Assembly (NCBI GenBank): GCA_964057195.1 | Contig: OZ059838.1 | Location: 1,984,001 to 2,048,000 of the forward strand | Source of the DNA: Orthosia cruda | Lineage: Eukaryota > Arthropoda > Insecta > Lepidoptera > Noctuidae | Length of the DNA stretch: 64,000 nucleotides | Reading direction: 5' to 3' | Shown here: one piece after another, positions 42,558-52,679 of the stretch | Position numbering within the stretch: the stretch's first letter is position 1 | Layout of the letters: each line of letters starts with the position of its first letter | Program-made: the position numbers and the translations under genes | Notes under the pieces: model-generated | Database searches by the model: none | Seen by the model: the letters and a program-made list of their open reading frames with translations, nothing else | Told to the model about the DNA's origin: nothing

Positions 42558-42731
42558 AAAAAAATACTACCGACTTCCAAATACAAAACTACAAAGTGAA
42601 AAATAACTTTATTTTTTGAAGTCGGTGTCTTTAGTAGGTACCATTTTTTTGCGCTATGGATACCCGACTTCAAAAAATAAAGTTATTTTTCACTTTGTAG
42701 TTTTGTATTTGGAAGTCGGTAGTATTTTTTT
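42558..42731. mobile_element. Hairpin element with GAAGTCGGT tips
   Basis: Two near-perfect inverted arms (about 42558-42626 and 42662-42731) surround a loop of about 35 bp. Each arm contains ACTACAAAGTGAAAAATAAC or its complement and GAAGTCGGT. The following block to about 43170 ends in CCTCCTCCTTTTTGGGAAGT, a motif frequent in lepidopteran repeats, and may be the parent family. Confidence 0.75.
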
Positions 42732-43189
42732 GAAAAAAAAATTTTTCTTTTTAACTTTTTAGTTGTACCTACGTAATAGGCAAGTTAGTAAGGTAACTAT
42801 AACGCCAGAATAGATTTCATGAACCTTGAACATAACCGGTGAAATGAGAGATCTGCGTACCCCTTAAGAGCGTACTGGCATGATGTTATGTTATGAAATG
42901 GTATAAACAATAAACAGACATGCGATTGCAGCAATCCCGAGAGATTTTCCGTTATTTATTGAAGAGTTCTGTTGTATATCTTCGAAGTTCTTCATCAGAT
43001 CTTCACCAAATTAAAATGGGACCAAATTCTAAACATAATTTTTCAAACAAAAAAAAGATTTTTTAAAATCGGTCCACAATTGACGGAGATATCGGTGAAC
43101 ATACACAAAAAAAAAAAACAAACATAATGTCGAACATAGAACCTCCTCCTTTTTGGGAAGTCGGTTAAAAATGCATGACTTTTGTTTTG

Positions 43190-44600
43190 TTCAGGTTTAT
43201 AACCAAATTATTATTATTTAACCAATGTATAATGTCACCCAAGCAAGAATTAATGTCATTATTATAATTATTTGAATTAGTATATTCTATTATAGCTATA
43301 CTGTTATCTGCAAAAAGAACCATTTTGTTGGTTGTTCCTTTCGGGAGATGATGTTAGCTAGCAAGTCAAATAGTGCCATATTTATAGTAGTGTTCTTACG
43401 GAAACCCTTTTGTTCTGTGCAAAATAATTTATACTTTTTGAAGTAGGCATATAAAGAGTTATAGATTACCTTCTCGAAAATTTTAGAAATAATTGGAACT
43501 TTTGCAATGGGTCTAATAAAATGGGATAATTCTTAAAATCTGTTGTATCATCCTTTTTATATAGGGGTTTTATTATTACTTTTTTGAGCTTGTTCGGCAA
43601 AATGCCATCAACCATGCACAAGTTAATTATATGAACTAATGGAGGTGCTACTAGTTCTTTGGTAAATTTCAATACTTTTGTGCAAACTCCATCGTATCCA
43701 ATAGTATCTGTGTTTTAAGGGTGCAAATTATTTGAATTATATCGTCAATTGTTACAGGTTGCATGAACAGTGAATTTAAAGTTTGATTGTTTATATTAGT
43801 ATTATTTAATGTGATGTCAGCTTTAACATTATTCTCAATTGTGTCAATAAAGTAATCGTTAAATTAGTTTGCAATGTCAACGGGGTCTGTAAATATCAGA
43901 TTATCTCTTTTCATGCATGTTATAGGCTCCAATAGCAGACAAAATTTTGATTTATTTATAATTTGCCAGGTAGCTTTTGATTTGTTTTGAGCGGTATTTA
44001 TGAAATTATTATTCTGTGCTTTTTGTGTTAAGTTGATAATTTTCCTATAGAGTTTGGTATAGTTTTTAAGGATTAATTTATTTTTTGAATCTGAATTTAA
44101 TCGATATGCCCAAAGTAACTGCCTTTGCTTGTTACTACAAGTTTTTATGCCGCGTGATACCCTTTTAGTTTTCTTGCTTGTTTTAATGGTTATATTTTTT
44201 CCGGAAAACATAATCTATATAGAAGTATGAAATCTTCCATGAAATTGTTAAAAGCTTCATTCGCGTCCTTAGCTTCATGTACTCGCTTAAAAGATAGAGC
44301 TTAGATGTCTTTTAAAAGAAATTAAGTTTTCCATACATTTGTCCTGCTTTATTGTTTTCCAATATTTTAAATTGCAAGTTTTGCTTATTGGTACTTTAAG
44401 TATTTGGGATGTATGATCCGAAAGGATCAGATCTACAAGTTCAGCTTTACATTCTTTCCGATAGTTATAAGCAAAATTGTCAATACAGGTTTGACTTTTT
44501 AACCTAGTGGGAGTAAAAAGAGTTAATTTTAAATTTTACTTCATAAGAAAGTATTCAAGTTCTAGTGTAACTTTGTTTCTTTTCATTACATCAATATTAA
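43190..44600 (-). pseudogene. Decayed LINE, RT N-terminal and linker parts
   Basis: Readable islands on the minus strand are PPLVHIINLCMVDGILPNKL and KKVIIKPLYKKDD (43672-43466), and the connector region KSKATWQIINK (44211-43864). They are separated by stops and frame changes. The order, connector then RT start, matches a single old Jockey/CR1-like copy. Confidence 0.65.
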
Positions 44601-44699
44601 TCACCACACAAGATGATTTTCTTATTTGAAGATAGACAGACTTTATTTAAAATATATTCCCATTTATCATAAAATATATCGTAATTATATTTTGTTTTT

Positions 44700-45060
44700 T
44701 TTTACATATTTTAGGGTAAATGCAGCATTGATAAGCTTGGTCAGCTTTACTATGGCGTTGCGTGGGAGGTGTTTTAGAATTTCCCCTGTAATAAGGTCGT
44801 AACCCGGAGACTTTTCGAGCTAATGTTATTTTGAATTTCTGTCATTACTTCTTTAGGAGTCACAAGCTTAATTCTTTGGTTTTGTGACAATCTTTCACTC
44901 TCAAGTATTTATATCGAGATTTCATTATATACTGAAGCAAGCGCTGGATTGAAATCCCCAAGGCAAAAGCGAAAGCGTGGCCGTCCCCGTCAACACTGGC
45001 ATCGCACCGTGTTGGCATAAGTGACGAGGTCAAGCGTGAAGCTCAAGACCGATCGCGATG
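44700..45060 (-). pseudogene. Jockey ORF2 fragment plus another TE scrap
   Basis: Translating 44880-44710 on the minus strand gives TPKEVMTEIQNN, then SPGYDLITGEILKHLPRNA and KLTKLINAAFTLKY, the Jockey segment upstream of the RT fingers. At about 44940-45070 on the plus strand a separate piece (KRKRGRPRQHW) resembles the basic C-terminal tail of a LINE polyprotein. Both are too short for a gene. Confidence 0.6.
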
Positions 45061-45069
45061 GAGTACTTT

Positions 45070-45627
45070 ATCACTTATATCAACCAACAGCGTAAATCTC
45101 AAATTTCACGTGTCCAACTTACAAACTGTAGATTTTTCATACAAACTTTCAACCCCACTTTTAGGTGTGGAATTAAAAAAAATCCTTTCTTAGTGCACAC
45201 TTACGTCACTTGAGGAACCTCCCGTCCAATTTTGTTTTTTATACGTCATGCGGTTTTCGATATTTCGTGATAGGCTGTAGCCGTACGTAAGCTCCAAGGG
45301 GTGAGGCGGCCGGCTTTGGCTCAATACGCCAAACAGCGAGGCCTTTAATGCCAAGAGATGACCGTTGAGGGTAAGTTTCCAGGAAATAATGCTCTCGGGA
45401 ACCACACAAAATATATTTAATTGGAGCACTTCAGATAATAACAGTTTTACATAAGCTGGTAATTCACAGTTTAGAGTTTTTCATAATATAAAAAACACTT
45501 GGTATTATAATACTCAAAAGTCAATCGACTTTCGACGTTCAGTCCAGATTCCAAAACTAAAAAGCTGACGCCCGTTTTTTTCTCGTTCTGCCATCTCTTC
45601 TAAATTTCAAATTCAAATCTCAATAAG
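45070..45627. other. Repeat-like sequence, no gene
   Basis: Contains a motif common in lepidopteran interspersed repeats (AACTTTCAACCCCACTTTTA followed by AATCCTTTCTTAG, 45140-45195). A less AT-rich stretch at 45230-45420 has no recognisable protein match. It lies just outside the BEL target duplication. Confidence 0.4.
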
Positions 45628-45838
45628 ACCAGTGTAAGGGCAGGAGCCTTTACACTTAATCTTAAATGTTTAATAAAATAAATGTTAATGTTTAAAAAAG
45701 GTATTTAATACTAAATTGCACTAAAATAATGTAATAATAGAAAAATAGAAAAATGTTATAAAAAATGTTGAATGTTACGCGAGCTCGATACAAACCGAAG
45801 ACTGACGTTCTTGCGTAAGTGCCGATACTACATTTTAT

Positions 45839-48800
45839 CATCATCATCATCATCATTTCAGCCGAAAGACGTCCACTGCTGGACATAGGCCTCCCCCAGG
45901 CGTCGCCACATTGACCGATCCCGTGTGTCTCGCATCCAGCGCCTTCCCGCAACCTTAACCAGGTCATCAGTCCACCTAGTAGGAGGCCTTCCAACGTATC
46001 GTCTTCCGGTTCGCGGTCGCCATTCCAGAACTTTTCGGCCCCATCGGCCATCCGTTCTGCGAGCAATGTGCCCTGCCCACTGCCACTTAAGTTTGGCAAT
46101 TCTTCGGGCTATGTCGGTAACTTTGGTTCTCCTGCGGATATCATCATTTCTGACGTGATCACGCAAGGAAATTCCGAGCATAGCCCTCTCCATTGCCCTT
46201 TGGGTGACTTTGAGCTTTCTGATAAGGCCCATTGTGAGCGACCACGTCTCGGTCCCATAGGTGATCACTGGCAACACACACTGGTCATAGACTTTTGTCT
46301 TGAGACACTGCGGTAAATTGGACGAGAAGATACCACGCAACTTCCCGAACGCCGCCCAGCCGAGTCGGATTCGACGGTTGACCTCTTTCTCGAAATTGGA
46401 CCTACCCAACTGGATCGTTTGTCCCAGGTAGACATAATCGTCTACAATTTCGAGAGTAGAGTCTCCGACCTTGATAGGAGTGGGTGTTACATGGGCATTC
46501 ACCATGATCTTGGTTTTGTCCATGTTCATTTTAAGACCCACTCTTTCAGAAGCTCTACTGAGGTCATCGAGCATTTTACTGAGGCTCTCCATGGTCTCAG
46601 CCATGACCACTATGTCGTCGGCAAACCGAAGGTGAGTAATGTACTCGCCATTAACGTTGATGCCCAGCCCCCTCCAGTCCAGAACCTTGAAGACATCCTC
46701 CAGCGCAGCAGTGAACAGTTTCGGAGAAATGACGTCTCCCTGTCTCACGCCGCGCTGGAGAAGGATTGGTTTCGAGGTCTGATCCTGAAGACGGACTGAC
46801 ATGGTGGCGTTTTTGTACAAACACTTCAACACCTCAATGTACCGGTAGTCGATCTGGCACCGTTGGAGAGACTGCAGTACAGCCCAAGTCTCTATCGAAT
46901 CGAAGGCTTTCTCGTAGTCCACAAACGCTAAACAGAGAGGCAGGTTATACTCTTCGGTCTTCTGTATAACCTGCCGCAGCGTATGTATGTGGTCTACGGT
47001 GCTAAAGCCTTTTCGGAATCCGGCTTGTTCGGGGGGCTGGAATTCGTCTAACCTGCGCGCGAGACGATTCGTGATGACTCTTGAAAACAACTTGTAGACA
47101 TGGCTAAGAAGTGAGATGGGCCTATAGTTCTTCAACCGGGCATTGTCGCCCTTCTTGAAGAAGAGTACCACCACACCCCCGCACCCTGCCTGTGGCGTTT
47201 TGCCCTCGAGTATGACGGAATCAAACAGCTTCTGAAGGGCCCTAAGGACCGGTTTTCCACCCGCCTTCAGGAGTTCGGCCGTAATTCCGTCATCACCCGG
47301 CGCCTTGTTGTTTTTGAGCTGTTTCAGAGCCATCCTAATCTCGTACAGGCTGACGTCCGGGATATCTTCGGTATAGTGTCGGGTCAATCTAGCTCTTGGG
47401 TCATTTGCTAGACTCGCAACGGGCTTGCTGATCGATGTGTACAACTGCCCATAGAATGTCTCGATCTCCCTGAGAAGCTCCGGTTTGGCGGATACGATCC
47501 TGCCATCGTCGGTCTTCAGTTTCGTGAGTTGGCTCTGCCCAATAGCCAGATCCCTTGAAAACACCTTGGAGCCTTTATTTCGCTCGATCGCGTCTTTAAT
47601 ACGCTCGGTATTGAAGCGGCGGAGGTCTCTTTTCAAGGATTTAGAGATCTGTCTATTGAGCTGCCGGTATTTGCACGCCTCATCTGAAGACTGCAGGATC
47701 ATCTCACGCCTCTCCTTCATAAGCTTGAGGGTATGATCAGAGAGCTTTTTGTTTCTATCTGTACGACGGGTCTTGAAAAACTTAGACCCGACCGTATGGA
47801 CAGCTTCCACGAACCCGTTGCTATATTCATCCACGGAGCTCCCTAGGCACTCGAAACGATTCTGGAGTTCGAGCTGAAAGCTCTCGGGGTTTTGGACCTG
47901 GATCTGTGCTGGCCGGAGCGTGGACTTCATCAGTCGAGACCTTTCAAGCTTAATATTAATGTTCAATGTGCCTCTTACCATGCGGTGATCGCTCCCGGTT
48001 TTTACCGAATTGATCACAGAGACATCATTGAACATTTGCTTCTTCGTTGACATGATGAAGTCGATCTCATTTTTTGTTGCACCATCGGGGCTCTGCCAGG
48101 TCCACTTCCTGTGTTCACGCTTTTTGAAGAAGGAGTTCATCATATAGAGGCCCTCCTTCTCCATAAAACTGGCCAGTAGGTGACCCCGGTGGTTCCGTTG
48201 TCCAACTCCAAATTGCCCCACTTGCAGCTCATCCTCGTCTCGTTTGCCCAGTTTCGCGTTGAAGTCCCCCATGACAACGGTGAAGTGAGTTTTGAAACCA
48301 TGCATGGCTCTGGAGATATCCTCAAACATGGTCTCTACCTCATCGTCGGGGTGTGCCGAGGTTGGGGCGTAGACCTGTATGACCTTCAGCGAATATCTTG
48401 AGGATATTCTGAGTATAAGGTACGCCACCCTGGTCGACACACTCTCGATCTTCACCACGTTGTTCACAAGGGACTTGTGGACGATAAACCCGACACCACC
48501 CTGGGACTGCCGGTCACCCTCTCGGAAATAGAGCAGGTTACCGGATTTGAGGATTATCGAGTCCTCCCCCTCTCTTCGGACTTCAGATAACCCTATAATA
48601 CTCCATCGCAACCTGCTCAATTCCTCCTCGAGTTCGGTGACCTTCTCGTCGGTCCGAAGTGTGCGCGTGTTGTACGTTGCCAGGTCCAGTCGTCGGTGAT
48701 TTTTGGGGTAGCCGGATCTCGTCCGGAGATTCTTAGCACCCCTTGCCATGCCGTAGCCTCGACCGCTACCGTAGTCGAGGGTAGGCAAGCTGCCGGGTAC

Positions 48801-49016
48801 CAGGGGCCATTTTTTATTTGTGCTATTCATTGGGGGGGTTTTGCCATAATCGCCACGCTTGGCAGGCGGGTTGGCGATCGCAGTATGGTTGTTATAGAAG
48901 CACAGAGAACGCTGCTGCCCATTCTCTGGGTTTGTCCCTTAGTCGCCTCATACGACACCCACGGGAAGACATGGGATGGTGAAATTCTTTACGTCCGGCA
49001 CCATACGGAACATTAC
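45839..49016 (-). mobile_element. Intact RTE LINE inside the BEL LTR
   Basis: The 3178-bp element has a perfect 12-bp target duplication ACTACATTTTAT (45827-45838 and 49017-49028). Its 5' UTR is 48831-49016, then a single ORF, then almost no 3' UTR and an ATC-repeat tail (45839-45856). The 3' terminal block TTTCAGCCGAAAGACGTCCA recurs as truncated copies elsewhere in the window. This is among the youngest insertions here. Confidence 0.95.
45858..48830 (-). CDS. RTE polyprotein: endonuclease and RT
   Basis: An open 990-residue frame. The APE endonuclease shows LATYNTRTL, IIGLSEVRR, VVMGDFNAKLGKR, NEIDFIM and SDHRMVRG. The RT has LKNYRPISLLSHVYKLFSRV, LAFVDYEKAFDS, GVRQGDVISPKLF and the catalytic RFADD. 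The C-terminus contains WQWAGHIARR, the segment GRRYVGRPPTRWTDDL, and RSMWRRLGEAYVQQWT, diagnostic of RTE-type elements. There are no stops or frameshifts, and the start at 48830 precedes the endonuclease by about 40 residues. RTE proteins commonly mobilise SINEs that share their 3' tail, and the TGATGA-tailed SINEs here are possible clients. Confidence 0.95.
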   Translation of the reverse strand: MNSTNKKWPLVPGSLPTLDYGSGRGYGMARGAKNLRTRSGYPKNHRRLDLATYNTRTLRTDEKVTELEEELSRLRWSIIGLSEVRREGEDSIILKSGNLLYFREGDRQSQGGVGFIVHKSLVNNVVKIESVSTRVAYLILRISSRYSLKVIQVYAPTSAHPDDEVETMFEDISRAMHGFKTHFTVVMGDFNAKLGKRDEDELQVGQFGVGQRNHRGHLLASFMEKEGLYMMNSFFKKREHRKWTWQSPDGATKNEIDFIMSTKKQMFNDVSVINSVKTGSDHRMVRGTLNINIKLERSRLMKSTLRPAQIQVQNPESFQLELQNRFECLGSSVDEYSNGFVEAVHTVGSKFFKTRRTDRNKKLSDHTLKLMKERREMILQSSDEACKYRQLNRQISKSLKRDLRRFNTERIKDAIERNKGSKVFSRDLAIGQSQLTKLKTDDGRIVSAKPELLREIETFYGQLYTSISKPVASLANDPRARLTRHYTEDIPDVSLYEIRMALKQLKNNKAPGDDGITAELLKAGGKPVLRALQKLFDSVILEGKTPQAGCGGVVVLFFKKGDNARLKNYRPISLLSHVYKLFSRVITNRLARRLDEFQPPEQAGFRKGFSTVDHIHTLRQVIQKTEEYNLPLCLAFVDYEKAFDSIETWAVLQSLQRCQIDYRYIEVLKCLYKNATMSVRLQDQTSKPILLQRGVRQGDVISPKLFTAALEDVFKVLDWRGLGINVNGEYITHLRFADDIVVMAETMESLSKMLDDLSRASERVGLKMNMDKTKIMVNAHVTPTPIKVGDSTLEIVDDYVYLGQTIQLGRSNFEKEVNRRIRLGWAAFGKLRGIFSSNLPQCLKTKVYDQCVLPVITYGTETWSLTMGLIRKLKVTQRAMERAMLGISLRDHVRNDDIRRRTKVTDIARRIAKLKWQWAGHIARRTDGRWGRKVLEWRPRTGRRYVGRPPTRWTDDLVKVAGRRWMRDTRDRSMWRRLGEAYVQQWTSFG

Positions 49017-49200
49017 ACTACATTTTATAAATTAACTAAATCTGCAGTATTCTAACTAGGCCAAAGTACAATGTGCGGTTGCTAACCGTACATCTTGGCG
49101 GGGCAAAAGGTAATAATTAAGATAACTTATTACAGAATATTTTTCCAATGTAAATAAAAAATATTAAATTAAAACAATGTGAATAAAAAAATATTATAAG

Positions 49201-51069
49201 TTAAATGTTAAAAGAATGAGGTCTCGCGTAGGTAAGTTCTATGTTTTCAGTGGATGCTTCAGCTCTTGGTGGCTTCCGTGGCGGTAATCTGGCGGACGCG
49301 CCGGTGGCGCTGACGGCGACCTTGCCGCAGCGTTTGCAGTACACGTAGGCTCCTCCCGCGACGACTATTGATGTATTGAATACGATGTATTGATGCACAT
49401 CATGTTGCGACATTTCAGTCTGTTTTGTTTGATCTTCCAATTCTTTCAGCGAATTATGAAGTTTTTCATAATCGTTTCTTACCAATTGGGTGTTCTGTTG
49501 TCCAGTTGATAATTCAAGTGGCTGGACAGATGTTAAATTGTTGATGTCTTCCAGATCAATTAGTGGAATTTCCGGGTTGACATAGATTTTGTTTGCGTAG
49601 TTAACTTGTGTGTAATATGTTTCTTCGTTGTTTCTAATTATACATCCTTCCTTGGCTTCTAAAATTCCCGTTAAATGTATTGCCTTAGTGGTCATACGAC
49701 CTTCACAGATTATTTGCAGTTGGCAATCCGTACAGCAGACATAGAGCCAGGTGTTAGGATTTCGTAATGGTGTCCATTTGTTGTTGCAGGGTTCAGATGT
49801 GTAGATACATTTTGATAATGTAATGTTTGTTATTGCGCCGATTTCGCATGGAATTTGATGATTTCTCATATTACGTGTTGGTTTTTTTAGTGAACATACA
49901 TATGTACTTGGTTCAATTTTAATACAATGTTCCAGGTCCCTGTCTGTAAGCTGCATATATGTCTCCTTTCTTATATTCACTGCAACATATTCTGAATTTG
50001 TTTTCATTGTACTCGTAAGTGAATGTTTGTTGTTTTTTATCATCGGAATAGGAACTGTTTTATATATTGTGAATGGAGTGTCGCCTGTTAATGGTAATGT
50101 AATTTCGATGATAAAATATTTATCAAATAATCTGGATTTTACTTCTAGTAGTTTGTATATGTCAGCTAATTGATTTTGAATGTTGTCAACGGGTAACGAT
50201 AGTTGTTGTGGCAATTGTCCAGAGATAATGTTGAGCTCCTGAAAGAGCTGGTTTTGCGGTAAAAGTCTGGTATCTACATGACCATCTGTGTCTAAAAGCA
50301 TGTGTTGGATATGGCGCAGTTTAGACAGAATTGTTGAACTAGTCAGAGCCATTGTGTTAAAGTAGTTCAAAGCTTCCTCTTGCTCAACAACATTACCCAA
50401 TTTCTGCAAATAGTTCTCGGTAGCGTTAAGATGTTGGTTTAAGAGATTGAATTGAGTGTTCATCGTCTCTTCATTTCTCTTTAAAATGTTATTATGTGCC
50501 TCAATGATTGATGTTTGACCTTTGATCAGGTTCAATAAATGGTCTCTATTATTTTACAATGTTTCTATGTCCTTTTTATATTGTATAGCGAACCTTTCAT
50601 CTAGCACGCCGAATAGGCTGTTTGCAAGGTAACCTATTCCATTGACAAGACCTCGGGTAACGCGTCCCTTTGTCTGCCCATGATGTGTTTCCAACATGTA
50701 ATTGTTATGATCAAGTTCGTTGAGTTCCTGTTTGAATTCAGTCATGATGGTTTTGCACATCGTTTGGTATGCAAATTGCTCACACCTTTCTCCCAGGTGT
50801 TTTACAACTCTATGTATGTTTGCCATGCCTTGCCAGTAAGATGTCATATTATAGTAAGTAACAATCTTCCAGTCATCGTGTACGCTTTGCAAATTTCCGA
50901 TTTTGTCAAAGTACACGGCTCTATTTGGTTCAAACGGTGTGATATTTATGGCGTCGTTGCTTTGATATGTGGGCTTAAATAATGTTAGTAATGTTACGAG
51001 TATACATAGAAGGCTGGAACTTATATTCCTTGACTTAAATCGTTGTTTCCTGGCGGTTGGTGGTGTGGT
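49201..51069 (-). pseudogene. BEL env-like gene (class I F/Env type), one stop
   Basis: One frame is open from 51069 to 49201 except for a TAA at 50554-50556. It begins directly after the pol stop (51070-51072), in the same frame and without an ATG, so translation would need a spliced or re-initiated mRNA. A hydrophobic signal-like stretch lies at about 50975-51025. A furin-type R-x-x-R site ends at 50653 and is followed at once by a Gly/Ala/Leu-rich fusion-peptide-like segment (50596-50652). Coiled-coil-like sequence and several Cys pairs follow, and a short hydrophobic segment near 49340-49390 could be the membrane anchor, followed by a basic tail. This layout resembles baculovirus F and errantivirus Env proteins. 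The stop makes this copy non-functional as read. Confidence 0.8.
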
Positions 51070-51286
51070 TTATGTAGATTTTTGATTTTCAGTGCAGATT
51101 TTGTCATTGGTGGTGGTGTCAGGTATTTCTATATGCGATTCAGATATAGGGAGTTTGACTAATTTTGTTATTGGTCTGGTTAGCAGTCCTGTTTTTGTTT
51201 TCATCGTCACAACTCTGACTAGATTGTCTCTCCCCGGGTGAACTTCCTGTATTCGCCCAAGTGCCCATTTCGCAGGAGGAAAGTTT
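51070..51286 (-). pseudogene. BEL integrase C-terminal tail, beyond the LINE insertion
   Basis: On the minus strand this continues the integrase-associated DUF5641-like domain after the inserted LINE piece: PPAKWALGRIQEVHPGRDNL, VRVVTMKTK and RPITKLVKLPI are readable. The frame ends at 51070-51072, just before env. Confidence 0.8.
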
Positions 51287-52160
51287 TTATTTTTATTTTT
51301 ATTTTATTTTATTTGGGAAACAAACAGATGCAATAACAAACATAAGCATACAAATTAGTTCAACACAATCCAGAAACAGTTTCCACAGATTAATATTCAA
51401 GTAAATTAACTTAAGTGCTACAACAACCAGAAGTTCACACAGTTTAATGAAGTCACAATTTAATGTTATTTTATTGTATAACATTATATTATTTAAATTT
51501 ATTTGCCAAAATATTTCTTATGCAAAATCTAAATTTGGGAAGAGAAATGTGAAAAACATCTAAATCTTGATTTTCTTTTAATGAGATTATGTCGTTGTAC
51601 AGACGACATGCTCTTTTAATAAAAGTATTCTTGCCGTAATTGGTTCGGGAGAAACCAATTTGGAAGAGACTTCTCCTGCGTGCATTTAAGCGTGGACATT
51701 CAAAACTTGTTTTGCTTAGAAGATAAGGGGAGTCCAATTGACCTCTAATAATTTTATATAAATATACTAGATCTCGCTCTGCACGGCGTTCCTCCAATTT
51801 CTGAAGCCTAGGTTTATGATCAGTTCCAGAGTTAAATCGCCAACTCAAGTGCTTAGTAAATTTGTTTTGCAATTTTTGAATTTGTTCAATATAAACTGCA
51901 TACTGGGGATTCCAAACCGCTGAAGCATATTCAAGAATTGACCTTACAAGTGTCTTATAAAGAAGGGTCAATGTTGACTTATGTTTGAAATCCCTACCAA
52001 CTCTTAGGACGAATCCCAACATGCGAAATGCCTTATTAGTCATAGTGGTAATTTGAGAATCAAAGACAAGTTTACTGTCAAGTTGGATCCCAAGGTCCCG
52101 CACCTCATACCTATACCTATTAATAAGATCATTATTGATTTTATAGTTATATTTTATCGA
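51287..52160 (-). mobile_element. LINE 3' end captured within the BEL pol gene
   Basis: The boundaries come from the interrupted integrase C-terminal domain (KEDN before, PPAKWALG after). The fragment holds the RT C-terminal region (RDLGIQLDSKLVF, LVRSILEYASAVWNPQY), a stop at 51489-51491, a short 3' UTR and a simple AAATA-type tail (51287-51313). It resembles the Jockey/CR1-like LINE at 30845-34598 in this region. There is no clear target duplication beyond AACT. Confidence 0.85.
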
Positions 52161-52679
52161 GTTGTCTTCTTTGATCAAGACAATATCCCCTATTGATAAA
52201 TTATTTGTTTTGTTCAGCCATTTACTACGAACTTGAAGTTGTTGCAGGTATTCTGACGACCACCTGGTCCTAAACCCTTGTTTCATTTTGTTTAGTAACT
52301 GCCACTTATGTCGAATGTTGATGTTTTGCTTTTCGAAATGTTCCGATGGTAAGAATGTTACTGGTCGGCCAATTAAAAAATGTGCTGGAGTAAGATAATC
52401 AATATCGTCCACATCCTCCGTTAAAGGGCAAAGTGGTCTAGAGTTCATACAGGCTTCGGTTTGAGTAAGCAGTGTTAAAAACTCTTCGTATGTCAACTTT
52501 TGCTCTCCTAGGACACGCTTTAGGTGATATTTCATAGACTTAGAATTAATATTTGTTTCGGGATATTTACCATGTATATTTTGTTTTTTGTTGAGAGCTC
52601 GATAATTCGGCACCGTTACAAGCGCCATGATCACGAGAACTAAAGTCTTTGCGGGTGGGTGTTGTTTACGAGCTGACAT
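51489..52679 (-). pseudogene. Chimeric ORF: BEL integrase tail fused to LINE RT tail
   Basis: An open frame of 396 codons. Residues 1 to about 173 are BEL-derived: from about residue 48 the end of the integrase core region (HLKRVLGEQKLTYEEFLTLL, NSRPLCPL, LTPAHFLIGRP) and the start of the DUF5641-like domain (NLSIGDIVLIKEDN). Residues about 174-396 come from the captured LINE. The zinc-binding domain and DDE catalytic core that should precede it are absent, so no integrase activity is expected. The fusion is an insertion by-product; nothing shows it is expressed. Confidence 0.85.

Larger units (their letters stand above)
45633..49092 (-). repeat. BEL 3' LTR, split by the RTE LINE
   Basis: LTR sequence lies at 45633-45838 and 49029-49092. 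With one copy of the RTE target duplication removed it aligns over about 270 bp to the other LTR, with three substitutions (around 45662, 45760 and 49077). Confidence 0.93.

Noticed and set aside
49201..51069. Recent transfer of env from a baculovirus
   Set aside because: The layout fits the F/Env superfamily, but direction and date of transfer cannot be judged from one damaged copy without phylogeny.
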